From contig CALXMK010000017.1 of assembly GCA_944389455.1 (NCBI GenBank), positions 1 to 53,566 on the forward strand: DNA of 53,566 nt, in the 5' to 3' direction. A model generated the notes under the pieces. It did no database searches. It was not told where the DNA came from and worked only from the letters and a program-made list of their open reading frames with translations. This DNA comes from an uncultured Verrucomicrobiota bacterium. Its GTDB lineage: Bacteria; Verrucomicrobiota; Verrucomicrobiia; Limisphaerales; UBA1412. Made by a program: the position numbers and the translations under genes. Below are positions 8,821 to 17,308 of this stretch, one piece after another; the first letter of the stretch is position 1, and each line of letters begins with the position of its first letter.

Positions 8821-9726
8821 CTATCCTCCGATAAATACCGGCCGTCCCAAGGAGATGAAGCGCTTCCGCAGTTCTTCCATCTGCTCTTTAGAAGGTTCCG
8901 GAGTCTCCGTGAGAGTATACTCTTTCCCCAATCGCTGATACTTATCCTGCCCTATCCGATGATAAGGAAGAAGATTTATCTGAGAAAACGATCCCGATGG
9001 CAGCGAGCCTAACAAAGAAATCATTTTCTCTATTTCTTCTGCTCCATCATTTATTCCGGGGATAATGGGAATACGAATCCATAAATCAGCTCCCTCTTCT
9101 TGGCGGCCTGATAATTCACAAAATTGCGAGAGATTCTTTATGATTAAGCTATTGGAAACTCCAGTATAAACTTCATGCAGTTGCGGTGTAACAGCTTTAA
9201 GATCAAACAAAACCAAATCCACCTGTTGCGTAACCTGCAGAAATAATACAGTGGATGCGTAACCGCATGTATCTAATGCAACATGAATTTCCTTTTCTTT
9301 CAAATATGGGAGGAGTTCAAGAAGAAACCCTGCATTTATTAACGGCTCTCCTCCGGAAAAAGTAATGCCACCTCCTGATTCTTCAAAAAAAGGAATATCG
9401 CATACTATCTCCTTTAAGAGAGAGTTGACTGTATATTCCACCCCAGCAAGCTCTCTGGCTCCGGAAGGACAACTCTGCGCACATTTGCCGCAGCTGAGAC
9501 ACTTCTCAGAATCCAAATGATTTGGACAAACCATCTGGCATGTTCCGCAGCCAATACATTTATATGAAGAAACAATAATTTCCTGAGACTTAGAAATATT
9601 CTCCGGATTATGACACCATTTGCAATTAAGAGGACAACCTTTGAAGAACAAAGTCGTTCTTGTCCCCGGGCCATCATTCAGACAATAACGCTGAATTCGT
9701 GTTATAATGGCAGAGTGTTGAAACAT
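8821..9726 (-). CDS. Glycyl-radical enzyme activating protein (radical SAM, PflA-like)
   Basis: A 301-residue radical SAM protein. C31, C35 and C38 form the CxxxCxxC motif in KGCPLNCKWCHN, and two ferredoxin-type clusters follow (C57, C60, C63, C67 and C76, C79, C82, C86), as in the longer activases of the pyruvate formate-lyase and hydroxyphenylacetate decarboxylase type. The GGE-like motif FSGGEPL is present. In the family the enzyme abstracts a hydrogen from a glycine of its partner, which needs strict anaerobiosis. The ATG at 9726 shares one base with the aminotransferase stop (TGATG), so the two are coupled. No glycyl-radical enzyme is in the window, so the substrate is unknown. The gene ends 18 bases from the restriction island. 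Confidence 0.85.
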   Translation of the reverse strand: MFQHSAIITRIQRYCLNDGPGTRTTLFFKGCPLNCKWCHNPENISKSQEIIVSSYKCIGCGTCQMVCPNHLDSEKCLSCGKCAQSCPSGARELAGVEYTVNSLLKEIVCDIPFFEESGGGITFSGGEPLINAGFLLELLPYLKEKEIHVALDTCGYASTVLFLQVTQQVDLVLFDLKAVTPQLHEVYTGVSNSLIIKNLSQFCELSGRQEEGADLWIRIPIIPGINDGAEEIEKMISLLGSLPSGSFSQINLLPYHRIGQDKYQRLGKEYTLTETPEPSKEQMEELRKRFISLGRPVFIGG

Positions 9727-10913
9727 CAACAAGAGCCTCTTAAATCCTTAAGGAAATCACTTATCCGCTCCATAGCTGCTTCGATCTGATCCAAAGCCGT
9801 AGCAAAACAACAACGCACAAAACCTTCTCCGCAAGGACCAAAAGCTGTTCCCGGAATACACGCCACCTTCTTTTCCCTCACCAAGCGCTGAGCGAACTCA
9901 TTTGAAGAAAGCCCGGTACTGGCAATAGAAGGAAAAGCATAAAATGAGCCACGAGGCAAATGACAGGTTAATCCCATCTCATTGAGTGCATTGACAATAT
10001 AATTACGACGAATACGATACTGATCACGCATTTCCATCATATCAGCTTCTCCATGCCGCAAAGCCTCGATCGCCGCCTCCTGAGAAGCAATCCCTGCGCA
10101 GAGCATGGAATACTGATGAATCTTATTCATCGCCTCTATAATTTCCGAAGGACCGCAGGCGTAACCGATACGGAACCCGGTCATTGCAAAAGCCTTTGAA
10201 AAACCATGGAGAAAAAGAGTTCTCTCCTTCATTCCCGGCAGTGAAGCAATACTGATATGCTCTCCCTCAAAAGTAAGTTCAGAATATATCTCATCGGAAA
10301 TCACCAATAAATCATGTTTTTTGACAATTTCAGCAATCTTCACTAATTCCTCTCGGGTCATTGTTCCCCCGGTCGGATTGGTCGGAAAATTTAAAATCAG
10401 CGCCTTTGTTTTCTCCGTAATCACAGACTCTAAGGCTTCCGGAGTTACAGCAAACTTAGTCTCTGCCCTGCATTCTGCAGCAACTGGATGCCCTGCCGCC
10501 ATTGCGATCGATGGAGAATAACTCACATAACAGGGCTCGTGATAGATAAATTCATCATCCCTGTTAATCGTAGCCCGCAAAGCCAAATCCATTGCTTCAC
10601 TTACTCCGACTGAAACAAGGATCTCATTAGCCGGATTATAAGAAACTTTGTAATTTTTTTCCACATACCGGCTAATCTCCTCTCTTAAACGAAATAATCC
10701 CAAATTAGCCGTATAACTGGTATGACCATGTTCCAAGCCATAGATTGCAGCTTCTCGAATATGCCAGGGAGTTACAAAATCCGGCTCTCCAATCCCCAGT
10801 GAAATAACACCCTTCACTCCTTGAACAAGATCAAAAAAATCCCGAATTCCCGAGTGAGGCAATTTCTTAACATGATCAGCCACATACCGTGACGGATTCT
10901 GAACCATACTCAT
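9726..10913 (-). CDS. Class I/II pyridoxal-phosphate aminotransferase
   Basis: A 395-residue fold-type I aminotransferase. Visible landmarks are the N-terminal ISLGIGEPDF, the cofactor asparagine block LNFPTNPTGG, the aspartate in ISDEIYSELTF, the Schiff-base lysine in LHGFSKAFAMTGFRIG, and the C-terminal arginine segment GFVRCCFA. This is the subgroup annotated as aspartate, alanine or aromatic aminotransferases; the substrate cannot be read from the sequence. It sits 53 bases after clpX and is coupled to the activase, so it belongs to the clpP-clpX transcript or follows it closely. Confidence 0.88.
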   Translation of the reverse strand: MSMVQNPSRYVADHVKKLPHSGIRDFFDLVQGVKGVISLGIGEPDFVTPWHIREAAIYGLEHGHTSYTANLGLFRLREEISRYVEKNYKVSYNPANEILVSVGVSEAMDLALRATINRDDEFIYHEPCYVSYSPSIAMAAGHPVAAECRAETKFAVTPEALESVITEKTKALILNFPTNPTGGTMTREELVKIAEIVKKHDLLVISDEIYSELTFEGEHISIASLPGMKERTLFLHGFSKAFAMTGFRIGYACGPSEIIEAMNKIHQYSMLCAGIASQEAAIEALRHGEADMMEMRDQYRIRRNYIVNALNEMGLTCHLPRGSFYAFPSIASTGLSSNEFAQRLVREKKVACIPGTAFGPCGEGFVRCCFATALDQIEAAMERISDFLKDLRGSC

Positions 10914-10966
10914 TTTACTCTCTCTTCTTATAGAAAAGCCAGGTGGATTATCAATTTAAATCACTA

Positions 10967-12283
10967 TCACTTAGATTCTTCTTGGGGCTTTCCCAACTTA
11001 TTGGCGTGCATCTTTTTCTTGGGAATAATAATCGGTTTCTCCTTACCCAAAACGACTTCGGGAGTAATTTCCACAATACTGTCTACCGTCTGATCCGAGA
11101 GCTCAAACATTGTATTCATCATCATTCTCTCTATCAGACCTCGCAACGCACGGACACCGGTCCCTTTCTTAATAGCCATCGCGGCCATTGCTCTAAGAGA
11201 TTCCCGGGTAAACTTTAACTCCACTCCCTCCAAAGCAAAAATCTTCTGATACTGCAAGGTCAAGGCATTGCGCGTATTCACCATTACATCTACCATCTGA
11301 TCAACCGTTAATTCCTCCAACACCGTTGTCATCGGTAATCTGCCAATAAACTCCGGGATGAAACCAAAAGAAACCAGATCCTCCGGCTCCACGCGCGAAA
11401 GCAAAGACTTCATCTCCACAGAATCGGTATTCTCTTCCTGTTGTCTATCGGAAGTATTGAACCCCATCGTGCGTACTCCTACTCGCCTCTGAATGATTTT
11501 ATCCAATCCGACAAACGCTCCTCCGCAAATAAAAAGAATATTACTGGTATCTACCCTCAAAAACTCCTGATGAGGATGTTTCCTACCCCCTTGAGGAGGG
11601 ACATTACAAACGGTTCCCTCTAATATTTTCAGCAGTGCCTGCTGAACCCCCTCCCCAGAAACATCTCGGGTGATAGAGACATTATCTGTTTTGCGGCCAA
11701 TTTTATCTATCTCGTCAATGTAGATAATCCCAACCTGAGCTCGCTCAATATTGTACTCCGCATTCTGAATTAAACGTAAAATAATATTCTCTACGTCTTC
11801 ACCTACATAACCGGCTTCCGTGACCGTTGTCGCATCGGCAATGGCAAAAGGAACATTCAAAGCCTTTGCCAAGGTTTTAGCCAAAAGAGTTTTTCCGGAC
11901 CCCGTAGGACCTATGAGAAGGATATTAGTCTTTTCCAGTTCTACATTCTCCAGTTCCTGCGGCAATTTTTTACCTACATTGTCTTTTCTACCGAAAATAC
12001 GTCGATAATGGTTATGAACCGCTACTGAAAGTGTTTTCTTAGCATCCTCCTGACCAATGCAATACGCATCCAAAATCGCTTTTATCTCTGCTGGTCGCGG
12101 CACCTCCAACGGCTGCAACTCCTGCTTGGGGCGAGCTCGATTCGGAGACGGATTCTCAGCAAAAAGCTTAGCTACTGTCTCAGAACAATCCTCACAAATA
12201 CAAGCATTCCCTCCTTGCAGAACCCGCAAGTTTTCAGATGCGCTACGTCCGCAAAAATCGCAGTTTAAAATTCTTTTCCCCAT
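10967..12283 (-). CDS. clpX: ATP-dependent Clp protease ATP-binding subunit ClpX
   Basis: At 438 residues it has the normal ClpX length. The N-terminal zinc-binding domain has C8, C11, C30 and C33. The AAA+ module has Walker A GPTGSGKT, Walker [11 protein letters not shown], sensor and pore segments, and the ClpP-docking IGF-type loop region (RTMGFNT). The [10 protein letters not shown] and [15 protein letters not shown] blocks are typical. It unfolds tagged proteins and feeds them to ClpP, whose gene ends 20 bases upstream. CAGGAA lies 7 bases before the ATG, supporting the start. Confidence 0.97.
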   Translation of the reverse strand: MGKRILNCDFCGRSASENLRVLQGGNACICEDCSETVAKLFAENPSPNRARPKQELQPLEVPRPAEIKAILDAYCIGQEDAKKTLSVAVHNHYRRIFGRKDNVGKKLPQELENVELEKTNILLIGPTGSGKTLLAKTLAKALNVPFAIADATTVTEAGYVGEDVENIILRLIQNAEYNIERAQVGIIYIDEIDKIGRKTDNVSITRDVSGEGVQQALLKILEGTVCNVPPQGGRKHPHQEFLRVDTSNILFICGGAFVGLDKIIQRRVGVRTMGFNTSDRQQEENTDSVEMKSLLSRVEPEDLVSFGFIPEFIGRLPMTTVLEELTVDQMVDVMVNTRNALTLQYQKIFALEGVELKFTRESLRAMAAMAIKKGTGVRALRGLIERMMMNTMFELSDQTVDSIVEITPEVVLGKEKPIIIPKKKMHANKLGKPQEESK

Positions 12284-12303
12284 TAAATTTCCTGACTTCC
12301 TTA

Positions 12304-12954
12304 TTATTTGGAAACATCGCTAACCGGCTGAATCAGCGGAATATCCTTGCGAGTACGAACCACCTCATCTACCAATCCATACTCACGCGCCTCCTCTGCC
12401 ATCATGAAATTATCTCTGTCGCAATCTTTTTTGATTTGAGCAATGGATTTCCCGGTATGCTCTGCCAAGATCCGATGAAGTCTTTTCTTTAAACGAACCA
12501 TATAATTCGTCCGAATTACCACATCCGTAGCTTGTCCCTCGGCACCTCCCAAGACTTGATGAATCATGATCGTAGAATTAGGCAAAGCAAAACGCTTTCC
12601 CTTCGTGCCTCCTGAAAGCAAAACCGCCCCCATACTAGCAGCCATACCTATGCAATAGGTATTTACATCGCAGGAAAGAAATTGCATCGTATCATAAATA
12701 GCTAACCCTGCGGAAACACTGCCTCCTGGAGAATTGATATAAAGATGAATGTCTTTTTTAGGATCTGACATCTGCAAAAAGAGTAGCTGCGCTATAATCA
12801 AATTGGCAATCTGATCATCCACCGGAGTTCCCAAAAACACAATACGATCCACCAATAACCGGGAATAAATATCATATCCGCGTTCTCCACGCCCGGTTTG
12901 TTCCACAACCATTGGAACCAAAAAATTATTCGCAGCAATTCTATTCTTATTCAT
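12304..12954 (-). CDS. clpP: ATP-dependent Clp protease proteolytic subunit ClpP
   Basis: A 216-residue serine peptidase whose catalytic triad aligns with the family spacing: S107 in GMAASMGA, H132 in IMIHQ and D181 in DRDNFM. The start at 12954 ([10 protein letters not shown]) is preceded by AGAGAG and gives the normal family length; an upstream in-frame TTG-type extension would add a non-family segment. ClpP forms a tetradecameric barrel driven by ClpX, whose gene follows after 20 bases. Confidence 0.95.
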   Translation of the reverse strand: MNKNRIAANNFLVPMVVEQTGRGERGYDIYSRLLVDRIVFLGTPVDDQIANLIIAQLLFLQMSDPKKDIHLYINSPGGSVSAGLAIYDTMQFLSCDVNTYCIGMAASMGAVLLSGGTKGKRFALPNSTIMIHQVLGGAEGQATDVVIRTNYMVRLKKRLHRILAEHTGKSIAQIKKDCDRDNFMMAEEAREYGLVDEVVRTRKDIPLIQPVSDVSK

Positions 12955-13291
12955 AACACTCTCTTGTCTCAGCACTAATGTAATTGAAACGACAAAATAA
13001 TGCCGTCTTTTCAGCATATAACAAATTTAATATAAATGCAACCACTCATACAATACATTCTCCAAGAGAAATTCTTCATAATTCATTTTAAATCAATAAG
13101 TTTCAAAACAACACCGCTCGTGTTTCTTCTAAAATATTATAAAATTTATTAAAAACTGTTGCAATTTATCCAAACACTGGCAAAATAATGCAAGCCCACG
13201 TGGGTGGGTGGCATTGTTTGTTAAAAGGACAAACAGGGATTTTTGTTTTTTCAGTCCTCTGCACAAAAAGGACAATAGGTTTAATTTAGGT
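12955..13291. other. Divergent intergenic region between clpP and the small basic protein gene
   Basis: These 337 AT-rich bases must hold the promoters for clpP (minus) and the small basic protein gene (plus). I see no convincing consensus -35/-10 pair on either strand. A GC-rich patch near 13194-13212 contains CCCACGTGGG, a perfect 10-bp palindrome followed by TGGGTGG, which could be a protein-binding site. No RNA gene is evident. Confidence 0.5.
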
Positions 13292-13447
13292 ATGTCTATA
13301 CATAATAGTTTAAGGAGCTCCGCTGCTTTGGGTGCCAAGCGGAATGTTTTAAAACGCCAAGAGCGTGTTGAAGTCTTAAAAAGACGTAAAGAGTGGCGTG
13401 AAGGCGACCGGGTTTTCAATCTTAAGAAAACCAAATTCGTTGCTTAA
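13292..13447 (+). CDS. Small basic protein (51 aa) of a Chlamydiae/Verrucomicrobia-type family
   Basis: The ORF can be extended upstream, but the conserved product starts at ATG 13292 (MSIHNSLRSSAALGAKRNVLKR) with TTTAGG just before it. It is extremely rich in lysine and arginine (RNVLKRQERVEVLKRRKEW), lacks hydrophobic segments and resembles the small basic proteins described in Chlamydiae and Verrucomicrobia, which are thought to act with the ribosome or other nucleic acid. That family assignment is from memory. A strong terminator follows at 13471, so it is transcribed alone. Confidence 0.75.
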   Translation: MSIHNSLRSSAALGAKRNVLKRQERVEVLKRRKEWREGDRVFNLKKTKFVA

Positions 13448-13470
13448 TTGATTTATTCTATTTAATTAAT

Positions 13471-13515
13471 AAAGGGAATCTTCCTCTTAGAAGAAGAGGG
13501 TTTCCCTTTTGTTTT
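13471..13515 (+). terminator. Intrinsic terminator after the small basic protein gene
   Basis: AAAGGGAA pairs with TTCCCTTT around an inner CCTCTT/AAGAGG stem, followed by TTTTGTTTT. It separates the small basic protein gene from the pseudouridine synthase gene at 13535. Confidence 0.85.
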
Positions 13516-13534
13516 ACATTATTCGCCTCACTTT

Positions 13535-14254
13535 ATGAATGTCTCCTCTATCCGACTTCAAAAACTTATCTCAGAAGCCGGTATCTGTTCGCGTCGTGAA
13601 GCAGAAGAGCTTATTCAAAAAGGGAGAGTCTACCTCAACGGGGTTAAATGTACAACACTGGGAACCAAAGTTATTCCTGAGCAGGACCGAGTAACGGTTG
13701 ATGGGATTCTGATCAAGCCTCGCCGAAAACTCTATTTGGCACTTCATAAACCGGCTAATGTCATCTGTACCTGCAAAGACCCTCAAGAAAGAACTACCGT
13801 ACTGGATTTACTGCCTGCTGAAATGCACCATGTTTATCCTGTGGGAAGACTGGATTACGACTCAGAGGGATTGCTGCTACTAACCAGCGATGGCGAATTC
13901 TGCCAAAAAATTACACATCCCTCTCGCGGCGTAAACAAAATTTATTATGTCGAAATCCAGGGACCTATTCAAAAAGATATAATCTCTAAAATGCTCCATG
14001 GAGTAAAACATGAAGGAGATTTTTTGAGAGCCTCCGGAGTAAAAATTCTCAGAAGCAATAATACCCGTTCCTGTCTGGAAATAACCTTAAAAGAAGGAAA
14101 AACCCGTGAGATCCGCCGAATGCTTGACACTCTTGGTCAAGTAGTCCTGACCCTTCGCAGGATTCAGATTGGACCTATAAAATTAGACAAATTACCTCTT
14201 GGCAAATGGCGGATATTGACAAAAACAGAAATAAAGCTTTTACTAGAAGCATGA
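13535..14254 (+). CDS. rRNA pseudouridine synthase, RsuA/RluB family
   Basis: A 239-residue protein with an N-terminal S4 RNA-binding domain (RLQKLISEAGICSRREAEELI, residues 7-27 and on) and a catalytic domain with motif GRLDYDSEGLLLLT, where D108 is the catalytic aspartate. The KEGKTREIRRM block is typical of the RsuA/RluB/RluE/RluF group. These enzymes isomerise one uridine in 16S or 23S rRNA; which one cannot be told here. Its stop overlaps the next start by 4 bases (ATGA). Confidence 0.92.
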   Translation: MNVSSIRLQKLISEAGICSRREAEELIQKGRVYLNGVKCTTLGTKVIPEQDRVTVDGILIKPRRKLYLALHKPANVICTCKDPQERTTVLDLLPAEMHHVYPVGRLDYDSEGLLLLTSDGEFCQKITHPSRGVNKIYYVEIQGPIQKDIISKMLHGVKHEGDFLRASGVKILRSNNTRSCLEITLKEGKTREIRRMLDTLGQVVLTLRRIQIGPIKLDKLPLGKWRILTKTEIKLLLEA

Positions 14255-15435
14255 GCGTTACGAAATACCTCTTAATCTTTTCAATAACTCTGCTGCTATC
14301 CTTTACGGCAAAAGCAGATCAAGGCGCCATCGTAACCGGATCCTCTGTAAATATCCGACAAAAACCAACTACCAATTCTCCTGTAATTGGGAATGTCAAA
14401 AAAGATATGCATTTGACCGCTATTGAGCGGCACACTCATAGCGTTGTTCCTCGCGGTGAACCTTCCAAATGGATTAAGATTCTCTTACCCGTTCAAGCTG
14501 ATGTCTGGGTCAAATCCTCTTATTTAGACCAAGATCTGCAAGTCAAAGCGGAACAGCTCAACTACCGCTCAGGTCCGGGAACTAACCATGAAGCTCTGGG
14601 TAAAATTAAGAAAGGAACAAAAGTAACCTTTTTGGAAACTAAGGATGGGTGGACTAAAATCAAAGCCCCAGAACCTCAATACGGCTTTATTGCGGAAAAA
14701 TATATCACTCTCACAGGGAAACCTCCAGTTACGCCAGAGCCCCCGCAGGCATCTCTTTCTGAAGAAAGAGCCACCTCTCAACCGGATATCAAAGCAGAAA
14801 AGAAAGAAGAAGAAACCAAACCGGTTTCTGAACAGAAAACTACTTCTGATAAAAATATCTCCGCTGCTGATATCCAAGTTAAAGCACCCGCCCCTGTTCA
14901 AATGGGAAATCAAACTGAAACAAATAAAACGCAAATCACAAATGAACAGGAAACATCTCCTGAAGAAGTTATCGTAACTGAACCAGAAGAAATCGCTCCT
15001 AAGGCACCGATTGATGTAGAACCAACTCTTAACGAAACAACTGTCGAGGAAACCTCTTCAGCAGAAACAATTCCGGTAGAAACAACCGCTGAGGAGACTT
15101 CTTCGGCTGAAGAATATCCCATTCCTCATCGAATCAGTCCCGCCCCCGTGGAAACACTTTCAAAAATGCTCTTGGAAGAAAATCCTGAGAGAATTGTCGC
15201 ACGTGAAGGAATAGTAAGACTAAATAGTTCTCCAGCAGCTCCTTCTCCATACTCTCTCTATAGTCTTCATAACAATAAGATGATCAATTTTCTTTATATT
15301 CCTCCAGAAAGTGAGCTTTCCTTAAAGAACTACTCCAGAAAAAAAGTAACAGTCATTGGTCCAGAATCTATCGATTCCCGCTGGAAAAACTGTCCGCTCC
15401 TCACCGTAAAGAAAATTGAGCTTCTCAATCAATAA
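14251..15435 (+). CDS. Exported protein with two bacterial SH3 domains and an acidic linker
   Basis: The start at 14251 overlaps the previous stop (ATGA) and gives a clean signal peptide (MSVTKYLLIFSITLLLSFTAKA, cut before DQG); an upstream in-frame ATG would bury it. The 394-residue product has two SH3b domains at about residues 25-88 (SSVNIRQKPTTNSPVIGNV) and 93-155 (LNYRSGPGTNHEALGKI), then a long low-complexity acidic linker with repeated TxVEET-SSAET elements, then a C-terminal domain of about 90 residues that is not recognised. SH3b domains often bind peptidoglycan, so a cell-wall role is inferred. Confidence 0.8.
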   Translation: MSVTKYLLIFSITLLLSFTAKADQGAIVTGSSVNIRQKPTTNSPVIGNVKKDMHLTAIERHTHSVVPRGEPSKWIKILLPVQADVWVKSSYLDQDLQVKAEQLNYRSGPGTNHEALGKIKKGTKVTFLETKDGWTKIKAPEPQYGFIAEKYITLTGKPPVTPEPPQASLSEERATSQPDIKAEKKEEETKPVSEQKTTSDKNISAADIQVKAPAPVQMGNQTETNKTQITNEQETSPEEVIVTEPEEIAPKAPIDVEPTLNETTVEETSSAETIPVETTAEETSSAEEYPIPHRISPAPVETLSKMLLEENPERIVAREGIVRLNSSPAAPSPYSLYSLHNNKMINFLYIPPESELSLKNYSRKKVTVIGPESIDSRWKNCPLLTVKKIELLNQ

Positions 15436-15447
15436 AACTATACTTGC

Positions 15448-16335
15448 ATGAACAACTTAATTGACGGAAAAGCTATCGCGGCAAAAATTCACGAAGAAAC
15501 AGCAGCCAAAGTTCGAGAACTCATCTCTCAAAATATTCAGCCAGCCGTTGCTTTTGTTCGTGTAGGAGAAGATCCTGCTTCTAAAGTCTATGTGGGAATG
15601 AAGGAAAAAATGGCTGCTAAATTAGGTATCAAGTCTATCCTTCACATTCTCCCTACTGAAACAACCGAAGAAGACCTGTTAAAGTTGATTTATCAACTCA
15701 ACCAAGATGCCTCTGTCCATGGGATTTTGGTTCAAGCTCCCTTACCAGCTCATATTCGTCAAGAAAAGATATTTGAGACAGTTCTTCCCTCCAAAGATGT
15801 AGATGGTTTTCATCCTACAAACGTAGGAAAACTTATGTTGGGAGATACGGATGGTTTCATTCCTTGTACTCCTGGTGGAATCCATGAGCTTCTTATCCGT
15901 TCCAATATAAATACGCAAGGAGCTCATGTTGTAATCTTAGGGAGAGGAAATATTGTAGGCAAACCTATGGCCTCCATTCTGATTCAAAAATCACCTCATG
16001 CTAACTCAACTGTAACTATTTGCCATTCACACACTCAAAATATTAAAGAAATTTGCCGCAGCGCTGATATTCTTATTGCTGCAATAGGAGTTGCAGAATT
16101 TGTCAAAGCCGATATGGTAAAACCAGGAGCTGTTGTCATCGATGTAGGAGTCAACCGTATAGAAGACTCTTCTGCTCCTCGAGGATACCGTCTGGTTGGT
16201 GATGTAGATTTTAACGCTGTACAACCCATTGCAGGAAAAATAACCCCTAATCCTGGAGGAGTAGGACCTATGACAATTGCGCTTCTTATGAAGAACACTG
16301 TTCGAGCAGCGCAACTATCACTTAATCAAAACTAA
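15448..16335 (+). CDS. folD: Bifunctional methylenetetrahydrofolate dehydrogenase/cyclohydrolase
   Basis: At 295 residues this is full length. The cyclohydrolase YxxxK motif is Y48 and K52 (SKVYVGMKEK). KDVDGFHPTNVGKL, the nucleotide-binding GRGNIVGKPMA and the C-terminal NPGGVGPMTIALLMKNT are all present. It interconverts methylene-, methenyl- and 10-formyl-tetrahydrofolate with NADP in the cytosol. It lies 12 bases after the SH3 protein gene. Confidence 0.97.
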   Translation: MNNLIDGKAIAAKIHEETAAKVRELISQNIQPAVAFVRVGEDPASKVYVGMKEKMAAKLGIKSILHILPTETTEEDLLKLIYQLNQDASVHGILVQAPLPAHIRQEKIFETVLPSKDVDGFHPTNVGKLMLGDTDGFIPCTPGGIHELLIRSNINTQGAHVVILGRGNIVGKPMASILIQKSPHANSTVTICHSHTQNIKEICRSADILIAAIGVAEFVKADMVKPGAVVIDVGVNRIEDSSAPRGYRLVGDVDFNAVQPIAGKITPNPGGVGPMTIALLMKNTVRAAQLSLNQN

Positions 16336-16359
16336 TAAGAAAATTAAAATTTTAAACAT

Positions 16360-16803
16360 ATGAACGCATCCCGTATTTTACCTGATCTACAAGCATCTCT
16401 TCTTTGTGAAGATGTTCGTGTAGAATCCTCGGGTAATTTTATCATTGTTGGTGTTATCTCCGAAGTTAGGGTTCCCCAGCTTCCAATCACCGCCTTTAAA
16501 CTCTGTGTTTTCAATCGCTGGACAGCCGGTGTAGGCGAATTCAATCAAGAAGTTCGTCTCGTGGCTCCGGATGGCACAACCGTACTCCGGAAAAGCGCAT
16601 TTAAGTTTGCTCTTAAAAATCCTGCCCAGACAACGACTAACGTCTCAGTCTTCGGACAAGTTGAATTTAAAGAGCAAGGCGTCTACACAATTGAAATCCT
16701 GATTGACGAAGTAATGAAACTCCGCATTCCTGTTCCGGTGATTGTTCTTCCCCAGCAGCAAGGTAAACCTCAGCAACCACCTCCACCGCCTGCTGCTCAA
16801 TAA
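16360..16803 (+). CDS. Conserved unknown protein (147 aa) with a beta-rich domain
   Basis: The product lacks a signal peptide. It opens with DLQASLLCEDVRVESSGNFIIVGVIS and continues as alternating beta-type segments (EVRLVAPDG, VFGQVEFKEQGVYTIEILID), ending in a Pro/Gln tail (QQQGKPQQPPPPPAAQ). The pattern recalls small bacterial proteins of the DUF6941 kind (LLCDxVxxEExGKxSLIGxF), an assignment from memory that needs a profile search. It follows folD by 24 bases and is closed by a perfect hairpin, so it ends the plus-strand operon. Confidence 0.7.
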   Translation: MNASRILPDLQASLLCEDVRVESSGNFIIVGVISEVRVPQLPITAFKLCVFNRWTAGVGEFNQEVRLVAPDGTTVLRKSAFKFALKNPAQTTTNVSVFGQVEFKEQGVYTIEILIDEVMKLRIPVPVIVLPQQQGKPQQPPPPPAAQ

Positions 16804-16828
16804 AAATCTTAACCATAATTATAAATAT

Positions 16829-16863
16829 AAAAACGGTATAATCTTAAAGATTATACCGTTTTT
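16829..16863. terminator. Bidirectional terminator between convergent genes
   Basis: A perfect inverted repeat: AAAAACGGTATAATCT pairs with its complement across a 3-base loop, flanked by A-rich and T-rich tracts. It serves the plus-strand folD operon and could also serve the minus-strand gene ending at 16915. Confidence 0.88.
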
Positions 16864-16914
16864 ATTTCTAATTCTCCTCAAACTCTTAAAAAGAGATCAA
16901 GAAAAACTCATATT

Positions 16915-17232
16915 CTATATCTCAGCCCAATAGCGTTCATAAAGGGCAAGTTGAGTACTAGGATTAATCGAAGTATAAAGAAGAGAAACTCTAAAACCGC
17001 AGTGTTTATTTCCAGAACAATCTACCACCACTCCTGAAAATTGGAGAGCAGAACCATCTTCCGGAGACTCTACCTGTAAATGCAGCTCGGTGTAAATTTC
17101 TAATTCTTTCTCAGACCAAAATTCTAATCCAGCCTCTCTGACTTGAAAGCTCCCCGGCTTCAGTAAATAAAAACTACCATCGCCATTGTCGTCTGAGTCT
17201 GATTCAAAATAAGATGTATCTAATCGGGCCAT
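16915..17232 (-). CDS. Hypothetical protein (105 aa), possibly PilZ-like
   Basis: An acidic cytosolic-looking protein starting MARLDTSYFESDSDDNGDGSFYLL. The central part (ELHLQVESPEDGSALQFSGVVVDC) and the C-terminal GFRVSLLYTSINPSTQLAL look like a small beta barrel, somewhat like PilZ. The PilZ cyclic-di-GMP residues (RxxxR and D/NxSxxG) are not visible. The function is unknown. It sits between a terminator and the cysteine desulfurase gene, 76 bases downstream of the latter. Confidence 0.6.
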   Translation of the reverse strand: MARLDTSYFESDSDDNGDGSFYLLKPGSFQVREAGLEFWSEKELEIYTELHLQVESPEDGSALQFSGVVVDCSGNKHCGFRVSLLYTSINPSTQLALYERYWAEI

Positions 17233-17308
17233 AACAACTTAAAAACGCCCCTTCATTAACACTATCATAATAAATAGCACAAAAAACAAATCTTGTCAAT
17301 AAACCAAA

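Noticed and set aside
13178..13193. CTGGCAAAATAATGCA, a sigma-54-like site before the small basic protein gene
   Set aside because: GG and GC are nine bases apart instead of ten, and the surroundings show no enhancer.
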